Part shown: positions 26,256 through 35,238 of the stretch, in pieces
How positions within the stretch are numbered: the stretch's first letter is position 1
Layout: each line of letters starts with the position of its first letter
Translations under genes and position numbers: made by a program
The notes under the pieces: model-generated
What the model saw: the letters and a program-made list of their open reading frames with translations, nothing else
What the model was told of the DNA's origin: nothing
Databases searched by the model: none
Assembly (NCBI GenBank): GCA_025408445.1
Contig: JANYIZ010000034.1
Span: forward strand, 1 to 43,194
Reading direction: 5' to 3'
Source of the DNA: Frigoribacterium sp.
Lineage (GTDB): Bacteria > Actinomycetota > Actinomycetes > Actinomycetales > Microbacteriaceae
Length of the DNA: 43,194 bases

Positions 26256-29153
26256 GTGCCTGGCACGAAGAAGCTGGTCATAGTCGAGTCGCCCGCAAAG
26301 GCGAAGACGATTGCCCAGTATCTGGGCAACGGATACGAAGTGCTGGCCTCGGTCGGCCACATCCGCGACCTGATCGAGCCGAAAAATCTGCCGCCGGAGC
26401 TTAAGAAGGGCTCGCTCGGTAAGTTCTCCATTGATGTGGAAAACGGCTTCCTTCCTTATTACGTGGTCTCCGACCAGAAGAAGAAGACGGTCGCCGACCT
26501 GAAACGTGCGCTCAAGGGCGCCGACGAGCTCTTCCTCGCAACTGATGAGGACCGCGAGGGTGAGGCCATCGCCTGGCATCTCCTCGACGAGCTGAAGCCC
26601 AAGGTTCCGGTGAAGCGCATGGTGTTCCATGAGATCACCAAGGAGGCGATCGAGCGGGCAAGGGACAACACCCGTGACATCGATACCGCCCTCGTCGACG
26701 CCCAGGAGACCCGCCGCATCCTTGACCGGCTCTACGGCTATGAAATCTCCCCTGTGCTCTGGCGCAAGATCGGTCCTGGCCTCTCTGCCGGGCGCGTCCA
26801 GTCCGCCGCGACCCGCCTCGTCGTCGACCGTGAGCGCGAGCGCCTGGCCTTCGTGGCCGCCGGTTACTGGGACTTATCGGCGCTGCTCGCGGCATCCGCC
26901 GGATCGACACCATTCGAGTCTCGCCTCGCCCGCCTCGACGGGGTGCGCGTCGCCAGCGGCCGTGATTTCGACGACACGGGCCAGCTCAAGGCGTCGACGA
27001 ATGGCAAGCCGGATGCTATTGCTCTCGACGAGCAGGCTGCAACGGCTCTCGCCGAGGCATTGCGCGATCCGTCGGTGTCTGTCGTGGTGTCTTCGGTCGA
27101 CTCGAAGCCATACACGCGTCGCCCCGCGGCCCCGTTTAGCACCTCGACGCTGCAGCAGGAGGCCGCACGTAAGCTGCGTTTCTCCGCTCGCCAGACGATG
27201 AGCGTGGCCCAGGGTCTGTACGAAAACGGGTACATCACCTATATGCGTACGGATTCTCTCAACCTCTCGCAGCAGGCGATGACCGCTGCCCGGAGCCAGG
27301 CAGCCTCGCTCTATGGCGCCGAGAGTGTTTCCGAGAAGCCCCGTACCTACGCGAGCAAGAGCAAGAATGCTCAGGAGGCGCACGAGGCGATCCGACCTGC
27401 GGGGGATACTTTCCGTACGCCGGGGCAGCTCCAGGGGACCCTTCGCGGCAACGACTGGAAGCTCTATGACCTCATCTGGAAGCGCACCGTCGCCTCCCAG
27501 ATGGCCGACGCTAAGGGAATGACAGCGTCGGTGGTCATCACCGCCGGTCCCGTGCAGGGCACGACGATGGCCGAGTTCGCCGCGAGTGGCACGGTCATCA
27601 CATTCCGTGGATTCCTCCAGGCCTATGAGGAGAGCCGCGACGAGGAGCGCAACGACGCTGCGGAGCCAGCCGAAGCCAAGCTCCCACCACTCACTGTTGG
27701 ACAGAAGCTGACGGTGACGGATGTCACGGCGAAGGGCCACGAGACCAGCGCACCGCCCCGATATACCGAGGCGAGCCTCGTTAAGACGCTCGAAGAGTTG
27801 GGGATCGGTCGTCCGTCGACCTATGCGTCGATCATCTCGACCATCATCGACCGCGGGTACGTCACCCCGCGCGGAACTGCCCTCGTGCCCAACTGGATCG
27901 CCTTTTCCGTGGTGCGCCTGCTCGAGGACTTCTTCTCCGACCTGGTGGAGTACGACTTCACGGCCAGCATGGAAGACGATCTCGACCGCATCGCCGACGG
28001 CAAGGAAGACCGCGTCGCCTGGCTCAACAGCTTCTACTTCGGCAGCGCGAAGCACCGCGGGCTCCGCAGTGTTATCGACAACCTCGGTGAGATCGACGCC
28101 AAGAGCATCAACTCGATCCGGCTCGATGACGAGGTCACGCTCCGCATCGGCAAGTATGGTCCGTACCTCGAGGTCACGGATGGGGATGCCGCGCCGGAGG
28201 CGACCCCCCGCCGCGTGAACATCCCGCCGGAGCTCGCGCCCGACGAACTCACCGTCGCGAAGGCGCACGAGCTGATTGACGCTCCCGTCGTCGTGGACCG
28301 GGTGATCGGGGTCAACCCGGAGAACGGCAAAAACGTCGTAGCCAAGGACGGTCGGTTCGGGCCGTACATTACCGAGGTGGATCCGGAACCTGCGGTGGTC
28401 GAGCCGGTCGAGACCGCGGTTGCGGAGCCGGTCGTTGACCCCGCCACCGGCGAGATCATTGAACCGAAGAAGAGGCGCGCTGCGCCGAAAAAAGCGGCAG
28501 CGATTAAGCCGCGCACGGCATCCATCTTCAAGTCGATGGACCTGGCGACTGTCGATCTCGACACCGCGCTGCGCCTTTTGGCGCTGCCTCGCATCGTCGG
28601 CCAGGACCCGGAGAGTGGCGAAGAGATCACCGCCCAGAACGGCAAATTTGGCCCGTACCTGAAGAAGGGCGTCGACACGCGCTCCCTCACTGAGGAAGAC
28701 CAGATCTTCGAGATCGATCTCCCCGGCGCGATCGAGCTCTATTCCCAGCCGAAGTACGGCGCTCGCCGCGCATCAAGCGCCCTCAAAGAGTTCGACGCTG
28801 ACCCCGAGAGCGGCAAACCCATCCGAATCAAGGACGGTCGCTTCGGCGCTTACGTGACCGACGGTGTCACCAACGCAACGATCCCGCGGGGGGAGACAAT
28901 CGAGGAAATCGACTTCGAGCGAGCAGTTCAGATGCTCGCCGACAAGCGCGCGAAAGGGCCGGTGGTGAAGAAGCCAGCGGCGAAGAAGCCCGCCGCAAAG
29001 AAGCTAGTGACCAAGAAGCCTGTCGCAAAAAAGCTGGCAGCCAAATCGCCGGTTGCCAAGAAGCCCATCGCAAAGAAGCCCATCGCAAAAAAGCCCGCCG
29101 CCAAGAAGCCTGTGGCTGCGTCGTCGACCGCGGCGCCAGAGCGCACGCAGTAG
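26256..29153 (+). CDS. topA: DNA topoisomerase I
   Basis: A type IA topoisomerase that relaxes negative supercoils, 965 residues from GTG 26256. The Toprim domain is LVIVESPAKAKTIAQYLG and FLATDEDREGEAIAWHL. The catalytic Tyr329 is in GYITYMRTDS. The gate domain contains KTLEELGIGRPSTYASIISTI. The C-terminal part has several glycine-rich repeats of the 'G-x-x-P-E-x-G-K-x-(I/V)-x-x-K-x-G-R-F-G-x-Y' type, and the last 50 residues are repeats such as KKPAAKKP, a basic tail that in Actinobacteria is thought to raise processivity. There is no C4 zinc finger, as usual for actinobacterial TopA. AGGAG stands five bases before the start codon (GTCAA between). It is followed after 20 bases by tmk. Confidence 0.97.
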   Translation: MPGTKKLVIVESPAKAKTIAQYLGNGYEVLASVGHIRDLIEPKNLPPELKKGSLGKFSIDVENGFLPYYVVSDQKKKTVADLKRALKGADELFLATDEDREGEAIAWHLLDELKPKVPVKRMVFHEITKEAIERARDNTRDIDTALVDAQETRRILDRLYGYEISPVLWRKIGPGLSAGRVQSAATRLVVDRERERLAFVAAGYWDLSALLAASAGSTPFESRLARLDGVRVASGRDFDDTGQLKASTNGKPDAIALDEQAATALAEALRDPSVSVVVSSVDSKPYTRRPAAPFSTSTLQQEAARKLRFSARQTMSVAQGLYENGYITYMRTDSLNLSQQAMTAARSQAASLYGAESVSEKPRTYASKSKNAQEAHEAIRPAGDTFRTPGQLQGTLRGNDWKLYDLIWKRTVASQMADAKGMTASVVITAGPVQGTTMAEFAASGTVITFRGFLQAYEESRDEERNDAAEPAEAKLPPLTVGQKLTVTDVTAKGHETSAPPRYTEASLVKTLEELGIGRPSTYASIISTIIDRGYVTPRGTALVPNWIAFSVVRLLEDFFSDLVEYDFTASMEDDLDRIADGKEDRVAWLNSFYFGSAKHRGLRSVIDNLGEIDAKSINSIRLDDEVTLRIGKYGPYLEVTDGDAAPEATPRRVNIPPELAPDELTVAKAHELIDAPVVVDRVIGVNPENGKNVVAKDGRFGPYITEVDPEPAVVEPVETAVAEPVVDPATGEIIEPKKRRAAPKKAAAIKPRTASIFKSMDLATVDLDTALRLLALPRIVGQDPESGEEITAQNGKFGPYLKKGVDTRSLTEEDQIFEIDLPGAIELYSQPKYGARRASSALKEFDADPESGKPIRIKDGRFGAYVTDGVTNATIPRGETIEEIDFERAVQMLADKRAKGPVVKKPAAKKPAAKKLVTKKPVAKKLAAKSPVAKKPIAKKPIAKKPAAKKPVAASSTAAPERTQ

Positions 29154-29173
29154 GCACGCGTGCGGTACTCAGC

Positions 29174-29791
29174 GTGACCGGTCTATTCATCACCTTCGAG
29201 GGCGGCGATGGATCGGGCAAATCTACCCAGGCCAGCTTGCTCGCGGAGTGGCTCGAGGCATCCGGTCGCACGGTCGAGCGCTCACGGGAGCCGGGCGGAA
29301 CCGAGCTCGGGCTCGAGCTGCGTGAGATCGTGCTGCACCGTCGCGGACACATCGCTCCGCGCGCCGAAGCCCTGATCTATGCCGCCGATCGTGCCCACAA
29401 CATCGCTACCAAGGTGCGGCCGGCGATCGAGCGCGGCGAGATCGTAATTCAGGACCGCTACCTCGACTCTTCGGTGGCGTACCAGGGCGCCGGACGGGTG
29501 CTCGATCCCATCGAAGTGCGTGACATTTCGATCTGGGCCACCGAGGGGTTCCTGCCGCACCTCACGATCCTGCTCGATCTCGACGAGACAATCGGCCGGG
29601 AGCGGCTGGATGCGGCGCGCACCAAATACGACCGGCTCGAGGCCGAGAAGAGCGACTTTCATTCCCGGGTGCGAGCCGGATTCCTCGCGCTCGCGGCGGC
29701 GGAACCTGAACGCTTCCTCGTGCTTGCGGCCACCGACCCGATCGCGTCGATCGCGGCGGACATTCGAGCGCGTGTGACCGGCCTCTTATAG
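29174..29791 (+). CDS. tmk: dTMP kinase (thymidylate kinase)
   Basis: Phosphorylates dTMP to dTDP. It has 205 residues from GTG 29174. The P-loop is FEGGDGSGKST (8-18), with REPGGTELGLELREI for the substrate side, QDRYLDSSVAYQGAGR for the DRY motif, and LTILLDLDETIGRERL for the late Walker B and lid region. It sits 20 bases after topA and is probably co-transcribed. Together with thymidine kinase at 15.4-16.0 kb it would complete thymidine salvage to dTDP. Confidence 0.96.
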   Translation: MTGLFITFEGGDGSGKSTQASLLAEWLEASGRTVERSREPGGTELGLELREIVLHRRGHIAPRAEALIYAADRAHNIATKVRPAIERGEIVIQDRYLDSSVAYQGAGRVLDPIEVRDISIWATEGFLPHLTILLDLDETIGRERLDAARTKYDRLEAEKSDFHSRVRAGFLALAAAEPERFLVLAATDPIASIAADIRARVTGLL

Positions 29792-29824
29792 CCTTCTCGT
29801 ATCTCCCTCGCCTGCCCGCGTGAA

Positions 29825-29856
29825 CTCCTGCACTCCTGCACTCATGCACTCCTGCA
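29825..29856. repeat. 8-bp tandem repeat, four copies
   Basis: CTCCTGCA occurs at 29825, 29833 and 29849, with one variant CTCATGCA at 29841, directly head to tail. It lies in the 141-base gap between tmk and holB. The unit includes TCCTGCA, which is also part of the CGAAATGCAGGA element near 16.1 kb when read from the other strand. Confidence 0.85.
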
Positions 29857-29920
29857 CTACGGGCAGTGACTGCGCGAACGGCGGAATGCCGCGCGGGCGA
29901 GTAAGGTCGGCCGGTCCGCT

Positions 29921-29926
29921 TAGGCT
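29921..29926 (+). promoter_or_regulatory. Probable -10 element, leaderless holB transcript
   Basis: TAGGCT ends six bases before the ATG at 29933, with no ribosome binding site between. This suggests that holB has its own promoter in addition to any read-through from topA-tmk. Confidence 0.45.
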
Positions 29927-29932
29927 GGATGC

Positions 29933-31108
29933 ATGACCGTGTGGGATGAATTGACCGGCCAGTCGGAGGCGATCGCAATCTTCCGCGCGGCTGCGGCCGA
30001 CTCGACGCTCGGCGACTCCCCGATCGGAGATTCGGCCATGACGCACTCCTGGCTCATCACCGGCCCGCCCGGCTCCGGCCGATCGAACCTTGCCTATGCG
30101 TTCGCCACGGCACTGCTCAGCCCCGCGGCGACCGGCGGTGTCGGCAACCCCGACGGCGACGAGGGCACCCGGCGCCAGGTCGCCGCCCGCACGCATCCCG
30201 ATCTGGCCGTGCTCAGTACCGAGGGCGTGATCATCAAGATGGATGACGTGCGCCGGCTTGTCTCGAGCTCCAATTTCTCCCCCTCGGTGAGCCGGTACCG
30301 CGTGATGGTGATCGAAGACGCGGATCGCATGCAGGAGCGCACCTCCAATGTGCTGCTCAAAGCTCTCGAAGAGCCACCGCCGCGAACGGTATGGATTCTC
30401 TGTGCGCCGAGCGAAGCGGACCTGCTGCCCACCATCCGCTCCCGCGTGCGGACGGTGCGACTGCGGGTTCCGAATGTCGCGGAGGTCGCCGAACTCATCG
30501 CACTGCGCGACGGGGTGGACATCGCGACCGCCACGCGCGCTGCCCGCGAGTCGCAGAGCCACATCGGCATGGCCCACCGTCTCGCCACGAACGAGGATGC
30601 CCGGCGTCGGCGCCAGCAGACCATCGAAATCGCGCTCGGTATCCATACCGTGTCGGGGGCGGTGATCGCTGCGGCGAAACTGCTCGAGCTCGCCGGCGAG
30701 GATGCCAGGGCGATCACCGAGGAACGCGACGCCGAAGAGCGCGAAAGGGCGCTCCGATCGCTGGGTATCGAACCGGGCGGCACCATTCCACCGGCGCTCC
30801 GCGCACAGTTGCGCACGCTCGAGGATGACCAAAAACGTCGGGCCACCCGCAGCCTGCGCGATGGAATCGACCGCATCATGGTCGATCTGCTGTCGCTCTA
30901 CCGAGACATCCTGCTCCTGCAGCTCGACGCCCGGACCGAGCCGATCAATCTCGCGATCGTCTCCCAGCTGACGAGCGCGAGTGCGGCTTCGACGGCGGCA
31001 GAGACCCTCGCGACGATGGACGCTATCGCCACCGCCCGCACACGCATCGACGGCAACGTGGCTCCGGCCCTCGCCCTCGAAGCCATGCTGATCTCCACTG
31101 CTCGCTGA
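29933..31108 (+). CDS. holB: DNA polymerase III subunit delta prime
   Basis: A non-catalytic clamp-loader subunit, 391 residues. The N-terminus VWDELTGQSEAIAIF is family-like. The P-loop GPPGSGRS (44-51) has Arg in place of the ATP-binding Lys, as in other delta-prime proteins. VMVIEDADRMQERTSNVLLKALEEPPPRTVWILCAPS and LLPTIRSRVRTVRLRVP are the AAA+ Walker B/sensor and arginine-finger blocks. No zinc-binding cysteine cluster is seen, which is common in Actinobacteria. The order topA-tmk-holB is familiar from other actinobacterial genomes. A lipoprotein gene begins nine bases after its stop. Confidence 0.93.
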   Translation: MTVWDELTGQSEAIAIFRAAAADSTLGDSPIGDSAMTHSWLITGPPGSGRSNLAYAFATALLSPAATGGVGNPDGDEGTRRQVAARTHPDLAVLSTEGVIIKMDDVRRLVSSSNFSPSVSRYRVMVIEDADRMQERTSNVLLKALEEPPPRTVWILCAPSEADLLPTIRSRVRTVRLRVPNVAEVAELIALRDGVDIATATRAARESQSHIGMAHRLATNEDARRRRQQTIEIALGIHTVSGAVIAAAKLLELAGEDARAITEERDAEERERALRSLGIEPGGTIPPALRAQLRTLEDDQKRRATRSLRDGIDRIMVDLLSLYRDILLLQLDARTEPINLAIVSQLTSASAASTAAETLATMDAIATARTRIDGNVAPALALEAMLISTAR

Positions 31109-31117
31109 GGGATATTC

Positions 31118-32656
31118 ATGACCTCTCGCACTACCCGCGCCGTGCTTATCGCGGCTGCTCTCGCCATCATCCTTCCGCTCTCCGGGTGTGTCGCATCGTT
31201 CCTGCCGAAGGCGCAAAGTACGCGGTCGACCCCGACGGGCGAGAAGGTTAGCGCCGACCTCACACCGTTCTACAGCCAGGTGCTGAACTGGAAAGCCTGC
31301 GAGGGCGGCGACTTCCAATGCGCGACGGCGAAGGCGCCGATGGACTGGAAAAACCCCGCAGCCAAATCGATCGATCTCGCGCTCATTCGCAAGACCGCGA
31401 CCGGCACGGCGCTGGGCTCGCTACTCGTCAACCCCGGCGGTCCGGGAGGGTCGGGCTACGACTTCATCCGCGACAGCCTCGACTATGCGGTCGATAAGAA
31501 GCTGCAGCAGAACTACGACATCGTGGGCTTCGATCCTCGCGGGGTGAACAAGTCCTCGGCGGTGAAGTGCTACCAGGACCCGGTCGAAATGGACAAATTC
31601 CTCTTCGGTAACTCCCCAAACCCCTTCGGTTCAGATGCCTGGATCGCTGACCAGCGCGCCAACAACACCGCGTTCGGGGCGGCCTGCCTCAAGTACACCG
31701 GAAACCTCCTGGGGTTTATCGATACCAATAGCGCTGCTCGTGACCTCGACATGCTTCGGTCGACTCTCGGTGACAAGAAGCTCAACTACCTCGGCTACTC
31801 TTACGGCACGCTGCTCGGCGCGACCTATGCGGAGCTCTTCCCGAAGAAGACCGGCTACCTCGTGCTCGACGGTGCCCTCGACCCGGCGACAACCAGTTTT
31901 GACGTGGGAGCTACCCAGGCGCAGGGCTTCGAGAGCGCACTGCTGGCCTACATCAAGGATTGCGAAACTGGCAAGGACTGCCCGTTCAGCGGGTCCGGCG
32001 CGGCTGCGATGGCCGAGATCCGTTCATTGCTCGACAGTCTGAACGTGAGCCCGCTGCGCGCGAAGGATGGTCGCGAGCTCTCGAGCAGTGTGATGTTCAA
32101 CGCCATCATCTTCCCTCTCTACAACAAGTCCAACTGGCCCTCTCTCACGCAGTTGTTCACCACAGTGATGCGCGGCGACCCCTCGGTGGGGTTCCAGCTC
32201 GCCGACGCTTACTACGGGCGCACAGCCGACGGTACCTACAAAGACAACTCGACCGAGGCGTTCATCGGCATCAATTGTCTCGACTACGCAGCCGAGTCCA
32301 CCACCAACGCGAGCTTGAGGGCGGATGCGGCGAAGCTCACCTCTCTCGCGCCGACCCTCGGGGCCCAACTCTCCTACGACACCTCGTGTGCTTCGTGGCC
32401 GTTCCAGCCCACCCGTACGCGGGGATCGATTGCAGCGGATGGTTCGGCGCCGATCCTCGTCGTGGGAACCACCAACGACCCGGCCACGCCATATGTGTGG
32501 GCGAAGGCGCTTGCGAAAGAACTCCAGAACGGCCATCTCATCACCTACAAGGGCGAAGGCCACACGGCATATAACAAGTCCAACTCCTGTGTGAATAACG
32601 CCGTCGACGACTTCTTCGTCGCCGGAACCGTGCCGAAAAAGGATCCGCAATGTTGA
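31118..32656 (+). CDS. Lipoprotein alpha/beta hydrolase, tripeptidyl aminopeptidase (TAP)-like
   Basis: A 512-residue secreted hydrolase. The signal peptide ends in a lipobox LSGC with Cys24, so it should be lipid-anchored outside the membrane. The alpha/beta hydrolase domain has the oxyanion region LLVNPGGPGGSGYDFI, the DPRGV block, the nucleophile elbow GYSYG with Ser228, and a C-terminal TAP-like part ending with GEGHTAYNKSNSCVNNAVDDFFVAGTVP that supplies His. Proteins of this type release N-terminal tripeptides or cleave prolyl bonds; some act on small esters. GAGG precedes the ATG. The gene overlaps the next by seven bases. It starts nine bases after holB, so it may be transcribed with it. 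Confidence 0.9.
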   Translation: MTSRTTRAVLIAAALAIILPLSGCVASFLPKAQSTRSTPTGEKVSADLTPFYSQVLNWKACEGGDFQCATAKAPMDWKNPAAKSIDLALIRKTATGTALGSLLVNPGGPGGSGYDFIRDSLDYAVDKKLQQNYDIVGFDPRGVNKSSAVKCYQDPVEMDKFLFGNSPNPFGSDAWIADQRANNTAFGAACLKYTGNLLGFIDTNSAARDLDMLRSTLGDKKLNYLGYSYGTLLGATYAELFPKKTGYLVLDGALDPATTSFDVGATQAQGFESALLAYIKDCETGKDCPFSGSGAAAMAEIRSLLDSLNVSPLRAKDGRELSSSVMFNAIIFPLYNKSNWPSLTQLFTTVMRGDPSVGFQLADAYYGRTADGTYKDNSTEAFIGINCLDYAAESTTNASLRADAAKLTSLAPTLGAQLSYDTSCASWPFQPTRTRGSIAADGSAPILVVGTTNDPATPYVWAKALAKELQNGHLITYKGEGHTAYNKSNSCVNNAVDDFFVAGTVPKKDPQC

Positions 32657-34191
32657 TCCCGCACCCTGTCCGCCTCGCCATGATCGCCATCGCGAGCGCG
32701 GGCCTCCTGCTCCTCAGCGGGTGCACCACCTCGCTCTTCCCGAATGTTGAACACACGTCACAGCCCACCGGCGAGAGTGTTCCGGCCGCAGTTGCCCCCT
32801 ATTACCACCAGTCCCTCACCTGGAAGAACTGTGGGAAAAGCCAGCAGTGTGCCACGGCCATCGCGCCGATGGACTGGCGCAAGCCCTCGAAGACGACGGA
32901 TATTTCGCTCGCCCTGACCCGGGCATCCGCCACTGGCACGCGGTTGGGCTCACTGTTCGTGAACCCGGGCGGCCCCGGGGCGTCCGGCTACGATCTCGTG
33001 CACGACGACCTGGACTACGCGGCGTCGAAGACCCTGCAGCAGAGCTACGACGTGATCGGCTGGGATCCGCGCGGAGTCGGCCGGTCGACACCGGTCACCT
33101 GCTACGACGATAAGAAGCTCGACGAGTTCATTTACGGGGTGGCCAAGAATCCGGTGAACAGTCCCGCCTGGGTCACCGAGGTGACCGACCAGTCCAAGGA
33201 CTTCGCGGCATCCTGCCTCAAGAACACCGGGCCGGCCCTCCAATTCATCGATACCCAGAGCACCGTCCACGATCTCGACATGCTGCGCGCCGTCGTGGGG
33301 GACACGAAGCTCAACTACCTCGGCTACTCCTACGGCAGCGACATCGGCATGTACTACGCCGATCGCTTCTCGAAGAAGGTCGGCCACGTAGTGCTCGACG
33401 GTTCCACCGACTCGACACTGTCGATCTTCGACATCAACCTCACGCAGTCCGCTGGCTTCGAAAACGCTCTCAAGGCCTATCTCGCGGACTGCTCGTCGAC
33501 GAAGGGCTGTCCGTTTCCGGGGTCGGTAGACGACAGCCTCGCGAAGATCTCCGCGCTGTACGACCGGCTCACCGTCACTCCGATCGATGCCCCCGACGGT
33601 CGGGTGCTCGACCAGAACCTGCTCGACACTGCCATCAATTCCGCCCTCTATGACAAATCGTCGTGGCACTATCTCAGCGATATGTTCAGCGAGATCAGGA
33701 AGGGCACCACCGATACCGCGTTCGTGCTCGCCGACTCCTACAACGGTCGCAATGCCAACGGCAGCTACAAGGACAATTCCCTCGAGGCGTTCATCGCGAT
33801 CGGATGCCTCGACTATCCGACGGTGACGGATCCGGCCGTGATCGCGCGCGAGAACGCCCAGTTGATTCAGGCCGCACCCACCCTGACCCGCGCCACAGTG
33901 ATCGGCGATGTGACGTGCGAGAACTGGCCGTTCCACAACCGCGAGGCGCCGGCTGTGGTGACCGGAGCCAACGCGGCGCCAATTCTCATCCTCTCCTCAA
34001 CCGGTGACCCGGCGACGCCGTACCAGTGGGGTGTGGCGCTGTCGAAGCAGCTCAAGAGCGCCCACCTCGTCACGCGCCACGGAGAGGGCCACACGGCCTA
34101 CAACCGCGGCATCCCGTGCATTGACAACACCGTCGATCGGTACTTCGTATCGGGTACCGTGCCGAAGAAGGACCCCGATTGCACGGGATGA
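32650..34191 (+). CDS. Lipoprotein alpha/beta hydrolase, TAP-like, tandem paralogue
   Basis: A 513-residue paralogue of the preceding protein. The lipobox LSGC has Cys25. The same blocks occur in the same order: LFVNPGGPGASGYDLV, WDPRGVGRSTPVTCYDD, GYSYG with nucleophile Ser227, and a C-terminal GEGHTAYNRGIPCIDNTVDRYFVSGTVPKKDPDC. Both proteins share the final motif 'SGTVPKKDP(Q/D)C', which supports a recent tandem duplication. The two differ along the middle region (inserted cap), suggesting different substrates. It starts within the 3' end of the first copy, so translation is coupled. A TetR gene follows after 49 bases. Confidence 0.9.
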   Translation: MLIPHPVRLAMIAIASAGLLLLSGCTTSLFPNVEHTSQPTGESVPAAVAPYYHQSLTWKNCGKSQQCATAIAPMDWRKPSKTTDISLALTRASATGTRLGSLFVNPGGPGASGYDLVHDDLDYAASKTLQQSYDVIGWDPRGVGRSTPVTCYDDKKLDEFIYGVAKNPVNSPAWVTEVTDQSKDFAASCLKNTGPALQFIDTQSTVHDLDMLRAVVGDTKLNYLGYSYGSDIGMYYADRFSKKVGHVVLDGSTDSTLSIFDINLTQSAGFENALKAYLADCSSTKGCPFPGSVDDSLAKISALYDRLTVTPIDAPDGRVLDQNLLDTAINSALYDKSSWHYLSDMFSEIRKGTTDTAFVLADSYNGRNANGSYKDNSLEAFIAIGCLDYPTVTDPAVIARENAQLIQAAPTLTRATVIGDVTCENWPFHNREAPAVVTGANAAPILILSSTGDPATPYQWGVALSKQLKSAHLVTRHGEGHTAYNRGIPCIDNTVDRYFVSGTVPKKDPDCTG

Positions 34192-34215
34192 TACTCAGCC
34201 ACGGTTTGTGCATAA

Positions 34216-34230
34216 TTGCAGAGAGTGCAA
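34216..34230. promoter_or_regulatory. Possible operator upstream of the TetR gene
   Basis: TTGCA-GAGAG-TGCAA, an inverted repeat of five bases around a five-base centre, lies ten bases before the TetR start codon at 34241. It overlaps CATAAT (34211-34216), which could be the -10. Self-repression of the TetR gene is a natural reading. Confidence 0.4.
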
Positions 34231-34240
34231 GAATGGTGCC

Positions 34241-34882
34241 ATGACACTCGACCACGCTACGGCAGGACTCCGCGAACGCAAACGTCTCGCCACTGCTCGT
34301 GCGATCGAGGTGGCGGCAATCACCCTGGTCGCCGACAAGGGCCTCGACAAGGTGACCGTCGACGAAATCAGTCGAGTCGCCGACATCTCTCCCCGCACCT
34401 TTTTCAATTATTTCGCGTCGAAGGAGTCCGCGCTCGTCGGCGCGACACCCGAGCCCCCCACCTCGGATGCCATTTCCGCCTACGTGAACGCCTCGGGCGG
34501 CACGGTATTCGACGGGCTCGGCGCGCTGCTCGCCGCCGCTACCGAGGGCACTTCCAACGACACGGAGCTGATGCTCAAGCGGCGAAGCCTGCTCAAGGAC
34601 TACCCCCAGCTATTCGCGATGCGCATGGCGGCGATGCGTGAATTCGAGGATCGGGTGCGCGAGATCGTGGCGCTGCGTCTGGTGGCGGATGACCCGGCTC
34701 TCGCAACGGATTCCGACCTGCTGCTGAGCCGCTCCCGTCTCATCACGAACGTGGCCTTCGGCGCCATGAAGCACGCGTGGGTCAGCTGGGCCGACAAAGA
34801 AGGTGGCACCTCGCTGAGCGAGAAGCTCAAGGATTCCTTTGACGAACTGGGTCGCATCCTCGCGCCGGTGCGCTCCGTCTAA
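34241..34882 (+). CDS. TetR-family transcriptional regulator
   Basis: A 213-residue regulator from ATG 34241. The N-terminal helix-turn-helix reads RLATARAIEVAAITLVADKGLDKVTVDEISRVADISPRTFFNYFASKESALVG, with the typical recognition end 'SPRTFFNYFxSKExxL'. The C-terminal ligand domain is not recognisable by eye. The open frame extends upstream into the hydrolase gene, but this ATG gives the family start. It probably controls itself and perhaps the two TAP-like hydrolases upstream, or a distant target. It is followed closely by tRNA-Thr. Confidence 0.9.
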   Translation: MTLDHATAGLRERKRLATARAIEVAAITLVADKGLDKVTVDEISRVADISPRTFFNYFASKESALVGATPEPPTSDAISAYVNASGGTVFDGLGALLAAATEGTSNDTELMLKRRSLLKDYPQLFAMRMAAMREFEDRVREIVALRLVADDPALATDSDLLLSRSRLITNVAFGAMKHAWVSWADKEGGTSLSEKLKDSFDELGRILAPVRSV

Positions 34883-34925
34883 TCGGCTAAGCTTTCAGGC
34901 GTTGCCCGCGAGAAATTGTGTGCAC

Positions 34926-35001
34926 GCCGCCTTAGCTCAGTCGGTAGAGCATCTCACTCGTAATGAGAAGGTCATCAGTTCGATTCTGATAGGCGGCTCC
35001 A
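34926..35001 (+). tRNA. tRNA-Thr (anticodon CGT)
   Basis: The acceptor stem GCCGCCT pairs with AGGCGGC. The anticodon arm is TCTCA-CTCGTAA-TGAGA, so the anticodon is CGT (threonine). The T-arm contains CAGTTCGATTCTG. The 3' CCA is encoded (34999-35001), unlike in the tRNA-Pro of this window. The region after it changes to accessory-type genes, and tRNA 3' ends are frequent integration points. Confidence 0.95.
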
Positions 35002-35188
35002 CATCAAGTGCTGGTCCCAGGCTTGTCATTGCAGGGACGAAGAGCTGGCGGCAGAACGTGAAAAGCCGGTGCCGGGTTTGTCTTTTTGATGCAAAGACCG
35101 TACCGTCGCACGTTTCACCGCCGCCTTGCTCGAACGGTAGAAAGAGCGTTCTATTGGAGTGGTTCATCTTTGGTGGACCCGATCCTCC

Positions 35189-35218
35189 GGGCGCACCTCG
35201 GACAGGGCGGGGCGCACC
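35189..35218. repeat. Direct repeat GGGCGCACC, 21 bp apart
   Basis: GGGCGCACC occurs at 35189-35197 and 35210-35218, two helical turns apart, in the 5' region of the SDR gene. It could bind a regulator. No clear promoter is visible nearby. Confidence 0.3.
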
Positions 35219-35238
35219 GAGAAACAGGGAGAGAGAAA

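Noticed and set aside
26874-28268. 464-codon open frame antisense to topA
   Set aside because: No recognisable motif and no start signal; topA is clear on the plus strand.
29786-31318. 510-codon open frame antisense to holB
   Set aside because: Covers the octamer repeat and the reverse of holB; the sequence is His/Arg-rich shadow type.
34926-35001. attL/attR pair at tRNA-Thr
   Set aside because: I found no second copy of the tRNA 3' end in the window, so an attachment site cannot be claimed.
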